Positions 12,265 to 24,223 are shown, numbered from the stretch's first letter. The stretch is 64,000 nt of DNA from Epiperipatus broadwayi (GCA_028023455.1 JAQFVV010000207.1:1875243-1939242); one strand, 5' to 3'. A program made the numbers and translations. Notes: generated by a model from the letters alone, not told the origin.

Positions 12265-13143
12265 ATGTCGGATATAAAATTGTGGGACTTACCATCTTCT
12301 GAAGATGAAGCGGTCGAATTTTTGCAAACATATGGGATTATTCCGAGTGGGAAATTTTGTGTGAATGGCCATCCTATGAGTATATATATTAAGAACTATG
12401 AAAAGCAATGGCGCTGCAATGTTAAAGACTGTTATAAAAGGATCGCTATCAGAAAAGGGACTTGGTTTGAAGGATCCAGAATTAGTTTGGTCACTGCGAT
12501 CAGATTTATATATAGTTGGTGTCAAGAATTGACATCGGTACGATTTTGTGAGGAGCAGTTGGAAATCGCCAGTAAAACAGCAATCGACTGGAACAATTAT
12601 CTCCGTGAAGTCTGCACATGGAGACTATTGCATAAAGAAAAAGTGAAAATTGGAGGCCCTAACAGGGTTATTGAAATTGACGAAAGTCTTTTTTCAAGAC
12701 GGAAAAATAATGCCGGCAGAGTACTCCCCCAGCAGTGGATATTCGGTGGTGTTTGCAGGGAGACGGATGAATGTTTTGTGGTAGCCATTCAAGACAGATC
12801 CGCGTCCACTCTCATGCAAGCCATCAGAGACAATGTGCAGGAAGGATCTACGATTTACAGCGACTGCTGGAAAGGTTACAAAACCGAGGAATTAAAGGAG
12901 GCCGGATATGATCATCTTCAGGTCAATCACACCTATAATTTTGTGGACCCATCAACTGGAGTCCACACTCAAAATATAGAAAGGTTGTGGGGGCTACTAA
13001 AATGGCGGAACAAGAAGCACAGAGGTACAGCTAGACAACACTTGGATTCGTATTTAACGGAATTCATGTGGAGGCGATGCTTCAAAAATGACACTTTCAC
13101 TGCTATTTTGGAACATATATGTGAATTCAGTCCACCACAGTGA
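12265..13143 (+). CDS. Merlin / ISXO2-like DDE transposase
   Basis: 292 residues, the usual length for this family. It catalyses cut-and-paste movement of the surrounding element in the nucleus. An N-terminal zinc-ribbon-like segment shows C32, H36, C51 and C56 (motifs FCVNGHPMS and WRCNVKDC). The catalytic core shows D139 in EIDES, D200 in the family signature YSDCWKGY, and E239 in HTQNIERLWGLLKW. The HTxNIE..W block is diagnostic of ISXO2-like domains, though Asn237 is a possible alternative to E239. The start is the first ATG, in an AAAATGT context after an AT-rich leader, 431 bp inside the palindrome. The ORF is complete with no stops or shifts and richer in GC than its surroundings. The element has both ends, so this could be an active enzyme, but activity is inferred. 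Confidence 0.95.
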   Translation: MSDIKLWDLPSSEDEAVEFLQTYGIIPSGKFCVNGHPMSIYIKNYEKQWRCNVKDCYKRIAIRKGTWFEGSRISLVTAIRFIYSWCQELTSVRFCEEQLEIASKTAIDWNNYLREVCTWRLLHKEKVKIGGPNRVIEIDESLFSRRKNNAGRVLPQQWIFGGVCRETDECFVVAIQDRSASTLMQAIRDNVQEGSTIYSDCWKGYKTEELKEAGYDHLQVNHTYNFVDPSTGVHTQNIERLWGLLKWRNKKHRGTARQHLDSYLTEFMWRRCFKNDTFTAILEHICEFSPPQ

Positions 13144-14396
13144 CTTTTATTTGTAAGTACAATTTATTTAATATACCTTTTTAGTTTTGTAATTTTGTTT
13201 CATAAACGGTATGGGGAAAATTGCTTGTCATGGCATCACTTTTTCTTTTTTCATTATCGCAGTAGCTGAAAAACGAAATTGTTTATAGTTAAAATTTTGA
13301 TATTTTTTTTTTTTCCTTTTTTTTTTTTAAATACCATCCTCCCAAAAAATATGAATTTTTACCTGTTATTGTAGCTTTATTTCACGATTACTGAAAAATT
13401 GTTTATAATAATATTCTGGAAACATTACGGCTACAAATTGATTGTAAAATCAGCCATTTTACGTTGTTCAGTATCGCAGCATTTGTGAAAGACAGTTACT
13501 TGTAGTAAATATTTGACATCAATTTTTCCTAAATATAATCAATTTGGATTCATTAAATACCATGAAAAAAAAAAGAATTATTTTTTTTACCTATTATTTT
13601 TTATTATTTGTTTGTCGATTACTTAAATATTGCTTATAATTAAATTTTTGAAACAGTACAGGGAAAAATTGGTTGTAAAATCCGCCATTTTACCCTTTTT
13701 GCAGTATTTATGAAAGGAAGTTAATTGTGAGTAACGAATTTGGGTTTAGCTATTACTTATTTTGTTTGAATATTAAAATATTATTGAAAATACTGATTTT
13801 TGATTAAAATATAAGTGAACATTATTGATTTTTAATTATTTATATTTACATTTTGATAATTATTTTACCGTAGCAAATTATTGTTAAATATCGTTAATAA
13901 TTTTAGGTTTATCCCATTTTACATATTTACATTTGATTACTTATTTTGTTTGAATATTGAAATATTATTGAAAATACTGATTTTTGATTAAAATATAAAT
14001 GAACATATTGATTTTTAATTATTTATATTTACATTTTCGTAATTATTTTACCGTAGCAAATTTTTGTTAAATATCGTAAATAATTTTAGGTTTATCCCAT
14101 TTTTCATATTTACATTTGTTTGAATATTGAAATATTATTTTACCGTAGCAAAATATTGTTAAATATAGCTAATAATTTTAGGTTTATCCCATTTTTCATA
14201 TTTACATTTTCATAATTATTTTAATTAACATTTTAGTCAATTTTACTTATTATTCCATTTGTTTGTTTCAGGGTTTGGCCAACATGGTGGACATCTCCCT
14301 CTCCTTCTTTGATATGAAGTATGATATGACGTACTGCCCCGAAGGCATACTATTCTAATCTTGCGATCTTCACGGTGACTTCTCCACGTGATCTGC
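13144..14396 (+). repeat. Merlin 3' region with tandem repeats
   Basis: Non-coding. A word with AAATTGxTTGTxA...CCATTTTAC recurs near 13215, 13435 and 13670. From 13752 to about 14220 a ~184-bp unit (starting ATTACTTATTTTGTTTGAAT at 13752 and 13936) is repeated, with a third shortened copy near 14114. The unit contains TTTTACCGTAGCAAA and TAATTTTAGGTTTATCCCAT. From about 14324 the sequence is an inverted copy of part of the right terminus. Confidence 0.75.
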
Positions 14397-14526
14397 GGGC
14401 AAATTTTATCGATTAAGTTTGTTCGCAAATCACTAGGAGACGTTATCTTAAAGATCGTAAGATTAGAATAGTATGCTTTTGGTGTAGTACGTCATAGCTT
14501 AGTTAGTACTCAAGTACCAATCTTAC

Positions 14527-14636
14527 ATTTTATTCGGATATTAATTTATAAGTTTCTATTAATTATGCTTTTAAATTCTCTCTCTGTAATCCCTTACTAA
14601 TATAATGTATTTTTTAACTTATTGTTCATTCTTGAA

Positions 14637-14681
<45 letters not shown>

Positions 14682-16509
14682 CAGCTCCATTAGATATATC
14701 TAACTTATTCATGTTATATATGTAAACAATTTATGCTCTTTAATTAATATGCCAATATCATTCAACCTCATGAGTTTAATAAGGATCTATTTTCTTTGTT
14801 TAATGGGGAAAAAGCAGAAGCTTCAGTTAAATTTATTCGAAAGTTTTATTCATTTGTAACAGAAATCGCTTGCTAGGTTGAGTTTATATTTAAATCTGTT
14901 ATTCACATTTTTTTATCTAAAATATTTTATTGTGGATGCATATTTTACTTTATTATTTGAATTTGTCTTTAAATTTTCATTTTAAAAGACCATGAACCTT
15001 AATATAATTATTCCACCTTTTCTTCTGTTGCCTGGAGGGCTAATGTTATCAGTAATACATATATGGGAATCAAAATTAAATATAAATTTTGTTAGTTTAA
15101 TGTCAAAGTTAAAAGAGTTTTTCTCCATTATAATTTGCTGAATGAATCATTATTTAAATATATCATTGTGCAGGAGTCAAACCAGTTACAGGCTTCAGAA
15201 TATAGTACATTGAGTTTATTGTACATGTATAATGCTGCTCACATACTTTTCCTTTCTCTTATGGTAATTACACACATATTTTCTTCATTGCTTTGTCATT
15301 GGGGACTTCAGAAGTTCGAAACTCCCAGTCTACTTTTCGAAACTGTTCATAATCAGGGGTATACGCTACTCCCTGTGGAACACAAGGTTTATAGGATTTT
15401 GATCATGCTGCAGAATTTCCATACAGCTGGCTCTGGGCATTCAAACCAAACCTCTCCATTCGATACCATATCATCATAATGGTAAATGTATGACTCCTCA
15501 TTCATTATCAAATGTCTTAAAATGATGAAGCATTCGAACTACCATAAGATCTGTATTTATTTATTTAAATGATTTATGCCTGTTTGACCTTTTGTTAGGT
15601 GTTGGAAATAATGACTCATTCATCAAATGTGCCAACATGCTAATTAATCAGTATGTTGATTTTAAAGCTGCTTTCTTTTAAAATACTTATCGATTCCCGT
15701 AGACGTAAATAAATTTACATTAATGATTGTATCATGTAATCTCATAAATGTAGCCATTGTTTGTTTTTTTATTTATGAGTTCCAAAGATGTCTTTTCTGA
15801 ACAATGGCAATAAAAGTACATATAATGATTTTCATAAGATAGATAAGTGATTAAGATTGTATATTTTGCCTGTTTATCAAATCATTTAGTACTAAACCTG
15901 TCTCGATCTTTTATATTTATTTGAGGCATCCACAACGTTCTGTTAGTAAAATTTTATTAAATTGGCATATCAACTTCGCAGAAGTTGTAATCCACTCCAC
16001 ACAATTATATTCATTAATAATTAATGTAAAAGGGATTTTATAAAAACAAATCCCAAGTTTTGTAAATAGACAATATCATTCCAAGCGGGAAACCTTTTGT
16101 AACATATATATGAGTTTTCTCAATATTTTATTAAATATATATTTCATGTAAATACTGGTTTGTTTTGAATTATTATTTTCTAATTAGTATTTAGAATTAT
16201 TTTCTTTAGCTCATAACTTAGCATCAATAAAGATAATTTTAATAAATGTAATTCCTGGGCTACTCTTATCTCGATCATCATCATCAGTCTGATCTTATGC
16301 TTGACCACTTTGCTTATGGTTCTGGAATTAAAGTAATTGTACTGTATCATCAGGATTGTTGTTCATTGGGTCAGAGACTTGAAGAATAGGCAAATAGGTT
16401 AGAATTCAGGATTGCTCCAGACCTGTGTATCTCGAGCATGATCGGATTTGAGGTACTTTTGCTTAGGATTTGAATCTTGTTAAGTAAGCAGACTTTTTAG
16501 CCCAGTACA
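14527..16509 (+). repeat. right LTR-like repeat (family 1), part 2
   Basis: Continuation of the right repeat after the Merlin insertion, aligned with about 5829-7792 of the left copy and ending ...CCCAGTACA. It includes a (TA)n expansion at 14640-14679 that is absent from the left copy. Apparent ORFs (such as 15135-15479) share a frame with 6386-6646 but differ in length and are not convincing genes. Confidence 0.75.
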
Positions 16510-17983
16510 ATATCTAAGCTTTATAGATTTTAAATACTGAGCAGAACAAACTCCTATGTTAAGATTAATATAAACATTGCAGTCGAAAGCAAAATTGTAT
16601 AAGATAAGGCATATTAATTTTACAATTCGTAAAAAATAATAAGTAGATTTTTTTTTTACCAAAAAATGAGTAATGTTGTGAATGCCTTATTTTGTGCATA
16701 TAGTTACAAAAAAAAATGAAGACAAGAAAAGTATAGCAGTGTTTACATTTGATCTCTTGACAAGATAATTGGCTTAAAGCAGTAGAATTTACTCTTAATC
16801 ACATGATTCAATGATATACTTATGAACATTTAAAATTTAGACCAATCTATATAGCTTTCTATTTGCTTTTCTATCTCTTAACATTGACGTTACTTTTTTC
16901 ATTAACAAATGAACATGGAAACACGTTAAAAATATCAAATATCATATCACCCTCTTCAACATTCAAAATTTCTACTATGTCCTCTGGAAATAAATATATA
17001 TTTATTCACAGATGACATAATTGAAGGTTTTAAAGTTTGAGAGAGTGATTTGATAATGTGGATTTTTTTTGGTCAACTTAAACTATTAGATTATTTTAGC
17101 TACATATCTTGTTATGCAGTTTTTCTTTTGCTGTTGTTCTTCTATTTATTCAATACATGGTTACTGCCATCTTTTAATGCAACAGTTTACACACAGTAAA
17201 TGTACTGTTTTTTTGATCGATTATAATGTTAGATTATTTTAGAACAGGCAAAAACTCATGTGATGTTTATTAGATTATTTTAGCTTAAGCACATCTCCTG
17301 TTATGCAATTTTTCATTAGGCTGCCATTCTTATGTTTGCCCAAGCACATGGTTATCATTATAATTTAAAAGTAATATGCATTAGTTTATATACAAGACCA
17401 AGGAATCTTTTTATGTGAATTTATTAGCTTATTATATTCGATTATTTTAAAAGTAAAATGGCTTACCATTGTTATTTAGTTTGGGGGAGGTTGTGGTCAC
17501 ATGATGATCCATTTTATCTTTGATTGCACCAGTAATATCATCTTTTGCTCACATAATTTTTGCCTTTTTCCAACCTAGACACTTTTGAAATATTGATATT
17601 TTGATTTTTAGGGATATTTGATTGAGCTTAGTTGTAAAATTTTTTTGCATTTATTTGATTAAAACAGTAGTTTGATTTTTTGGTCACATGATTTTTGCTC
17701 TTTAGTTTCAATTTTGACATTCTCTAAATTGTAATATATTTGATATTTTGATCTTCTAGGGATATTTGATTTTTTAAAAATAAGAATGACATTACAAAAT
17801 TTACATGTTTATTTTTTAATTTTTGATAGAAATTTCTGTTTTTAACTAACCCTGTCTAGTTCTATCTGATTTTATTAAGTGTTTGATTGTGGTTGTAGTG
17901 GGGTTGGTGCTTTTCTTAGAAAACAAAGTAGTGGAGAGAATTCTCTAAATTAATACCATTTTTATATTGTTTCACTTGTTAAT
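16510..17983. other. non-coding stretch with two diverged tandem repeats
   Basis: AT-rich, no gene seen. About 17087-17430 holds two copies of a ~185-bp unit beginning TTAGATTATTTTAGCT. About 17500-17790 holds two copies of a unit ending GGGATATTTGATT. Both are well diverged. Confidence 0.5.
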
Positions 17984-18990
17984 AGTTTGCCTATAAATAA
18001 GATTGTTGAAGTTTCAAAAAATATTCTATGTCCTGATTTTGTTGTAGTTTTAATTGAACAACTGTTTATTGAATACCTTTTCTGTTATTGAGCTATGGGT
18101 TCATCAATTTCTTCAGCATTGATTTCTACTTTTATGGGAAATTTGGAAAAAATGTTTGATTTCAATGGTTAAAAATGTATGTGTTGATGATACTATGTTA
18201 TTTGGCCATATGGTAAAAACATATCTCTGAATGACTTTCTTAATTTCTTAAACACTTTTCACAATAATATCAAATTTATTATGGAAGTAAAAAATAATAA
18301 CCAACTTACATTCGTGGATGTTTTGATTGAAAGAAAAAAGGATAGTTTTTATCCCATGGCATATATAAAAAATAAACACAGGGGATGCATACTTCTCATA
18401 AGCAACCAACACAATTATTTTCATTAAGAAAAACATTGTTAAAAAGAATTAAGAGACTTTTTGTTGACAGCCATTTTCAACAACATATATCTGCTATAAA
18501 AAGTGCTTTATGATAATGAATTTTATGACAAGATTATTAACAGAGCTTTTTTTTTTATAATAAAAAAATTGATATTTCAGATATGAGGACATTTGTGAAC
18601 AACATGAAGAGAATCATTGACAAAATTAGTAATGTTTTAAAGAAATATAACATCCATACAGTTTACACTACTTTTAAAAAATTTAATGACTTATTTTCAT
18701 GCCTTAAAGATAAAATCCCTTTGGAGTTTCATGATGTATATGAAATTCCATGCAGAGTTTATTCACTTTCTTATATTTGACAGACCACAATAGAATAATT
18801 ATGAAGAAGGAAGAATATCTTTAGGTAGTTAAAGAAAAATCCAATTCATCAGCCATTTATTCACACATAAAATCAACTAACCATAAAATCAATTTTAATA
18901 AAATACTTATTGTGGCAAAAATTGAACAATATAACCAAAGCTTGTTAAGTACAATAACAAGTACTGTCCTTAGAGTTTCTTCTTTCTCAA
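17984..18990 (+). pseudogene. Penelope-like element RT/GIY-YIG remnant
   Basis: Decayed fragment of a Penelope-like retroelement, readable across stops and shifts. Visible in order: a PINKIVEVSKNIL block; an AMGSSIS block (as in the family's AMGSPLS); a catalytic CVDDT at about 18177-18195 (family YVDDT); HNNIKFIMEVKNNNQLTFVD (about 18255-18320), the family's 'H.NI.FTME...N..LPFLD' block; then, from 18583, a linker ending DVYEIPC followed by YSLSYI, the entry to the GIY-YIG endonuclease. Beyond the stop at 18778 the frame continues through SSAIYSHIKSTNHKINF and VAKIEQYNQSLL, matching the family's endonuclease C-terminus. Several stops make it non-functional. The 5' part is missing. Confidence 0.8.
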
Positions 18991-21158
18991 ATCATACAAA
19001 TATGTGTGAAATTTAAAATCATTATATTTTATTATTATTTCTTCATATTCAAATTCTATTGGTTGAGAAGTTTTAAAAAATATTTTATCTCCCAATACAT
19101 TTTTCCAAATATTATTTATTTTCTTCAATTCAGACTTTTCGTTTATGCTTTTGTGCCTTTAAAAATCTCTTATTTAGCTGTTGTATTTATTACACGTAAT
19201 CTCCCAAAAATAATAGTATGAATTTTTATTCATGAGAAAATTAGAATTAATATATAAATACAAACATTAGTGTAAATAAATATTAAAATATAACAGGAAT
19301 TTTTCATGTTATGATCTAGATAAATTTTCATCTTCAAAATAACCAATCACCAAACAATTATTTCTGAACATACAAACTGAAACCACTTGATCTAAGAGAG
19401 CAATAATATATGTATGAATACACACATACATATATATTATCATAGATATTTTGATAAAATATTTAAAAGGTGATTACACTTAAAACAATTTATTAATGCA
19501 TGTCTATACATTTGCTTTTTTTAAATAAGAAATTTTCCGAATATAAATATTTATTAAAACATTTGTATTTCTTACCGCTTATCTAAAGAGGATTATAAGA
19601 AAATCAAACAAATATTGTTATATGAGCTATTCGAAGATGACTCATTGTTAACTGTGTTTTTAGACACTCGCAATTAATCTAAACTGATTTTTCAATTGAT
19701 GTTTTTAATTTGTTTTCTTTTGACACTTCATTAAGAAAATCAGAAACAAGAAGTTTTTTTGTTTCTGTTTTCATAACACCTTGTAATACATCATGAGCTG
19801 ACAACTCATTAAATCTTTTTAATAAAGAGAAATTAATTACCCAAAGAAATATTCATTTCACTCTAGTTTTTATTTGATTAAAATTTATCCATAATGAAAT
19901 ATGTCTCTCTAGTTTTTGTTTCAAAGTAAAATATGTATAGCGAATTTTATATAATTTAATTAATTTATCCTATGTATTTTCTTAAACAGATATCAGTAGT
20001 ATGAGATAGTGCGGAGAGTTGAGGGTCGTTTGAAAGTCTAAACTTAAAATATCCTATATATTACATTGTTTGTACAGGTATGTAAATAGCCTGTATGTTA
20101 GATATTAAACATATATCGTAAAAATCTTAGAACTATACACTATTCTGTTCAGTTTAATTAAGTATAACAATTTGTATTGGTCTCGTAATCATCATCATCA
20201 TCAGAAGCCATCCATAAAGCAAAATAATTATCCGTTTTAGTCCCAAAAGGCAAAAAAATGAAATGTAAAGTTAAAAAAAAAGTAAAACGATGTCCTTTTA
20301 AATTAATCACACATATTATTCTGGTCGATAATTTTTTTCGCTCGCCATCTGACGATACTGTTTTTAAAATTCTGAAGCAAATGTTTCTTATAATGTAAAT
20401 AAAAATGCCTTTTCTAAAAATAATTATTTATAAAAGTTATCATTGAGGTTTTAATTCTTATTCCAATTAAATAAAGATATTCACTCACAATATTAGATTC
20501 AGTGTCATTATGTCCAGAAAATTAAAGTCTATACCAATTGGTCTTATGATCTTAGTTTCATACAATATTATATAGCATTCTTAAACAACAATTTTATATC
20601 TCTCCATTATATTGTTAGATAATTCATATATCACTTTTTTACAGTAAATCTTCCAAAATAAATAGTTTTATAATTAACTAATTTCATTGTAAAAAAATTA
20701 AATCAGCCACTGTGAACTGATAAATATAATATGAAGCACTGTAATATGTGCTTCATATCAACTTCCATGTCCTAGTAGAATGTTATTCAGAAATGAATTT
20801 AAGTCAGTATATGCAAAACATATAGAGCATTCTGAAAATTGTTTTCTAAAATGTTACAAATAGCCAATCATCAGCATATTTCAAGTCTAAAAAAGAACCA
20901 CATAGTTTGTTTGATTTTAGTCAATTTAATTCAAATCTATTGTCAAAGTTATATTGACTCATGATTTTATCTCTTGAAGTCACCTGTAATTGTTTCAGAG
21001 ACCACAACTGTAAAAGTGAAAAACAAATTTAGAGCTAATACATATTCCTATTTAAGAACTGATCTCATAATCAGTAATAGCACTGTGTCTTATAACAATA
21101 ATGGTAATTTATAATTTTCTACATCTTCCTTTTCCTATGTATTGATTTCTACTTTAAC
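18991..21158. other. AT-rich stretch, nothing recognised
   Basis: About 2.2 kb without a supported gene. A few ATC microsatellite units lie near 20190-20205. No TATA/AATAAA pair or protein-like frame stands out. Confidence 0.4.
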
Positions 21159-21791
21159 ATATCATACCATTTACGCCTTTCTTAAGCACTTTATCAATAC
21201 TCTTTATTTATATCAAACTAACAGTTTCAACTGTGCTGCAGTCATAATCAGAGCTACAATATTCCAATATATAATTATACAATTAATACACTTATACACA
21301 TATTCATATACACAATTAAATACACAATATAAACAAAAATAAATATACATTTTAATCTGACCATTATAAATAATCATTTTCCATTTTATTACTTTACTCT
21401 TAAAATAATTCTATCAATATTTATTTTATATCAATTTATTTTAAATCACCTTATTTTATTGTTTAAAAAATTATTTATTATAATTATAAACTTTAACATT
21501 TATTCTACTATTTAAAACTTATTATTGTCATTTTACTTATATTATAAATCAACTTCTAATCTTTTCTTATTTTTATTAAGTATTTCATAATTATCAATTA
21601 ACTTTTTCCACATTACAAATATTTTTTTTACATTACAAAAATTGCCTACCTCTTCACAAGCCTATTTCCAAAACCCAACTGACTCAATTTTCAAAATGTG
21701 TACACTTGTTTAACACTCCCTCTATTGTCATTTTCATTAACTTTATTATTTTAATCTTTTTCAAATTCTAACTATTATTAATAATAATTGT

Positions 21792-21977
21792 TTATAAAAT
21801 TATTGTTTTTATTCCAAAATCCCTATTATGATTTGGTTTTATATTTTTAATCAAGATTGCCTCTTTAATTTTCCTAACCCTTCTATTATTTGTATAATTA
21901 ATCATTTCTATACTATTTTTCTCAAACCTGTGACCTGTTTCTAATGAATGTAAATAAATAGGTGATCTTTTGTCATA
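21792..21977 (-). pseudogene. Penelope-like GIY-YIG C-terminal fragment (left arm)
   Basis: Minus-strand frame ending in a stop at 21792-21794. It shows SPIYLHSLETGHRFEKNSI, then NNRRVRKIKEAILIKN and PNHNRDFG. This is the known C-terminal pattern of Penelope endonucleases (HxxxTGH, then R-KEA-I, then N-DxG). Upstream coding sequence is lost at the palindrome centre, so only the tail of the domain remains. Confidence 0.8.
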
Positions 21978-22024
21978 TTTATGTTGAATTAATAAAATGA
22001 AAATTAAGATTAATTCAACATAAA

Positions 22025-22210
22025 TATGATAAGAGCTCACCTGTTTATTTGTATTCATTAGAAACATGTCATAGTTTTGAGAAAGATAGTATAAAAAGGA
22101 TTAATTATACAAATAATAGAAGAAATAGAAAAATTAAAGAAGCAATCTTGATTAAGAATATAAAACAAAATCTTAATAAGGATTTTGGGGTAAAAACAAT
22201 AATTTTATAA
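22025..22210 (+). pseudogene. Penelope-like GIY-YIG C-terminal fragment (right arm)
   Basis: Mirror copy of the left-arm fragment: open from 22025 to the TAA at 22208-22210, with SPVYLYSLETCHSFEKDSI, NRKIKEAILIKNIK and LNKDFGVK. Here the TGH is changed to TCH. The two arms differ at many codons but keep the frame, so their divergence is visible at protein level. Confidence 0.8.
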
Positions 22211-22652
22211 ACAATGATTATTAATAATAGTTAGAATTTGAAAAAGGTTAAAAGAATAAAGTTTAATAAAATTACAATAGAGGAAGTGTTAAACAAGTGT
22301 ACAAATTTTGAAAATTTAGTCAATTGGGTCTTGGAAATAGGATTGTAAAGAGGTAGGTAATTTTTGTAATGCAAAAAAATAATTTGTAATGTGGAAAAAG
22401 CTAATTGATAATGATAAAATATTTAATAAAAATAAGAAAAGATTAAAAGTTGATTTATAATATAAGTAAAATGACAATAATAAGTATTAAATAGTAGAAT
22501 AAATGTTAAAGTTTATAATTATAATAAATAATATTTTTTAAAAATAAAATAAAATGATATAAAATAAATTGATATAAAATAAATATTGATAGAATTATTT
22601 TAAGAGTAAAGTAATAAAATGGGAAATGATTATCTCTAATGGGCAGATTAAA

Positions 22653-22701
<49 letters not shown>

Positions 22702-22702
22702 C

Positions 22703-22749
<47 letters not shown>

Positions 22750-22925
22750 TTATATTGTGTATTTAATTATGTATATAAATATGTGTATATGTGCATTAAT
22801 TGTATAATTATATATTTGAATATTGTAGCTCTGATAGTGACTGCAGGACAATCAAAACTGTTAGTTTGATATAAATAAAGATGTATTGATAATTATAGTG
22901 TTTAAGAAAGGTGTAAATGTCATAA

Positions 22926-23932
22926 TAATGGTAATTGTTTAATATGAATAATTTTTAAAAAACTAGCTACCAAATATGGTTGATAAACTGACATTATATA
23001 GTCTACTACCATCACATAAAACAATGTAGTTGAATAGTTAGATGTAATATAGTTAGCAGCTCTACTATATAAAGATATTGTTGTAGAAGTGGGGAAACTG
23101 CAATATGTATAGATTACAAAAAATTAAAAAGCTGATTCATGCTATGAGCATTGAGAATAAATGAGCATAATTGTTATCCAGTTTTGCCATCACATTTTGT
23201 TATGATATTCTAGGTAGTCATTTCTAATGCTCATTAATCCCAGTGAGTTAGTCCTTATATATTTTATTTAAGGCATTGTAATGGAATGATACAAATCGTA
23301 CACATTATGGCATAATGGGTAATGGAATGTTATATATGGAAGTGAAGAATTAGTTGCTACACTTAACTGACTCAATCAAATTGATGATAGGCATACTGAA
23401 GGGTATTATCCATTTTATAAAAGCTATTGCTGATAATGTTGATTCCATAACAGTAATATTTTCTATTCATCACATGGATATGCTATTACTACCTACAGAT
23501 TATTTAGTATTATTATTGAGTTTACTAAAAAAATTATTGATTTGGGCTGTTCATACTATTAACTACTAATTGAGACACCAGTAGAAATTCAGGTTTGAAT
23601 CCATATCCATTTAGTTTCCCTCATCATTGAACCATAGTTTGAAATTCATAAAACTCATTCACAATATGGGACTACTAATTCAAACCTTTGATAAGGAGAT
23701 GAAATCGTAAATGAAAAGTGAACAAAAGTAACAAATAAAATTAAACAACACTTTTATTCCACTTAACAACAATCATGCAATGAATCCACATACTTCTTCA
23801 AGCAATGGCCCAAAAAGAGAAGTTCAATTATCAGTAAGACATGGAAATGTATCATCTGTTATTAATTTAAATTAATACACTCCATCAATCAATATGCCTG
23901 ACCAGTATAGGAATAATTCAATTGACTAAATC

Positions 23933-23933
<1 letters not shown>
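22926..23933. other. AT-rich stretch, nothing recognised
   Basis: No gene recognised. A GGTTTGAATCC word at about 23602 resembles a tRNA box B but has no convincing box A partner. Confidence 0.35.

Positions 23934-24008
<75 letters not shown>
23934..24008. repeat. (TA)n microsatellite
   Basis: About 75 bp of TA dinucleotides with two short interruptions, which make it a near-palindrome. Confidence 0.9.
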
Positions 24009-24010
<2 letters not shown>

Positions 24011-24035
24011 TTCTAATATTTTCACAGATAAATGA

Positions 24036-24223
24036 ATTCATGGTATTATTTCTGGGAGCTTCCATGTAATAAAAATATAATAGCTAAATAGCTGACATTT
24101 CAGTACAATAACAAGTATTTTCCATAGAGCTCTGAGTCAAGCACTTGATATTGTACTGAAACACCAGCTATTTAGCTGTTATATTTTTATTACTTGGAAG
24201 CTCTGAGAAAGAATACTATGAAT
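24036..24223. repeat. fold-back repeat, ~80-bp arms
   Basis: Left arm 24036-24117 and right arm 24143-24223 are imperfect reverse complements (ATTCATGGTATTATTTCT ... AGAAAGAATACTATGAAT) around a ~25-bp loop. The word AGTACAATAACAAGTA also occurs at 18949. It could be a MITE-like fold-back element; no clear target duplication could be set because TA-rich tracts flank both sides. Confidence 0.7.

Larger units (their letters stand above)
11669..14518 (+). mobile_element. Merlin (ISXO2/IS1595-type) DNA transposon
   Basis: A 2850-bp element with ends GGTACTTG and CAAGTACC. It is flanked by an exact 8-bp duplication AATCTTAC (11661-11668 and 14519-14526), the duplication size known for Merlin and IS1595-related elements. 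The empty site is seen in the left family-1 LTR near 5820. It contains one intact transposase ORF. The right terminal 122 bp (14397-14518) are repeated, with two differences, just inside the left end (11676-11797). The original left terminus, inverted to the right end, follows at 11799. An inverted copy of part of the right end also lies at about 14324-14372. The intact ORF and exact duplication indicate a fairly recent insertion. Confidence 0.92.
21159..22925. mobile_element. large inverted repeat of two Penelope-like 3' ends
   Basis: Left arm (21159 to about 21990) and right arm (about 22012 to 22925) are reverse complements with moderate divergence, around a ~20-bp centre near 22001. The right arm is longer mainly because of a (TA)n expansion at 22655-22745. 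Each arm carries, reading away from the centre, the C-terminal ~60 codons of a Penelope-like GIY-YIG endonuclease and about 650-700 bp of 3' flank. Confidence 0.8.

Noticed and set aside
12265-13143. Bacterial IS1595-type insertion sequence or recent bacterial transfer
   Set aside because: The transposase belongs to the ISXO2-like group also found in eukaryotic Merlin elements. Base composition, AT-rich flanks and insertion inside a eukaryotic LTR support an animal Merlin.
13752-14220. CRISPR-like array
   Set aside because: The ~184-bp AT-rich units are tandem repeats inside a transposon's 3' region, with no spacer pattern and in a eukaryotic setting.
22506-22706. 66-residue protein with an Ile/Tyr run
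   Set aside because: It translates a (TA)n microsatellite in the Penelope inverted repeat.
23602-23612. tRNA or SINE box B (GGTTTGAATCC)
   Set aside because: No box A at the right distance and no cloverleaf; isolated match only.
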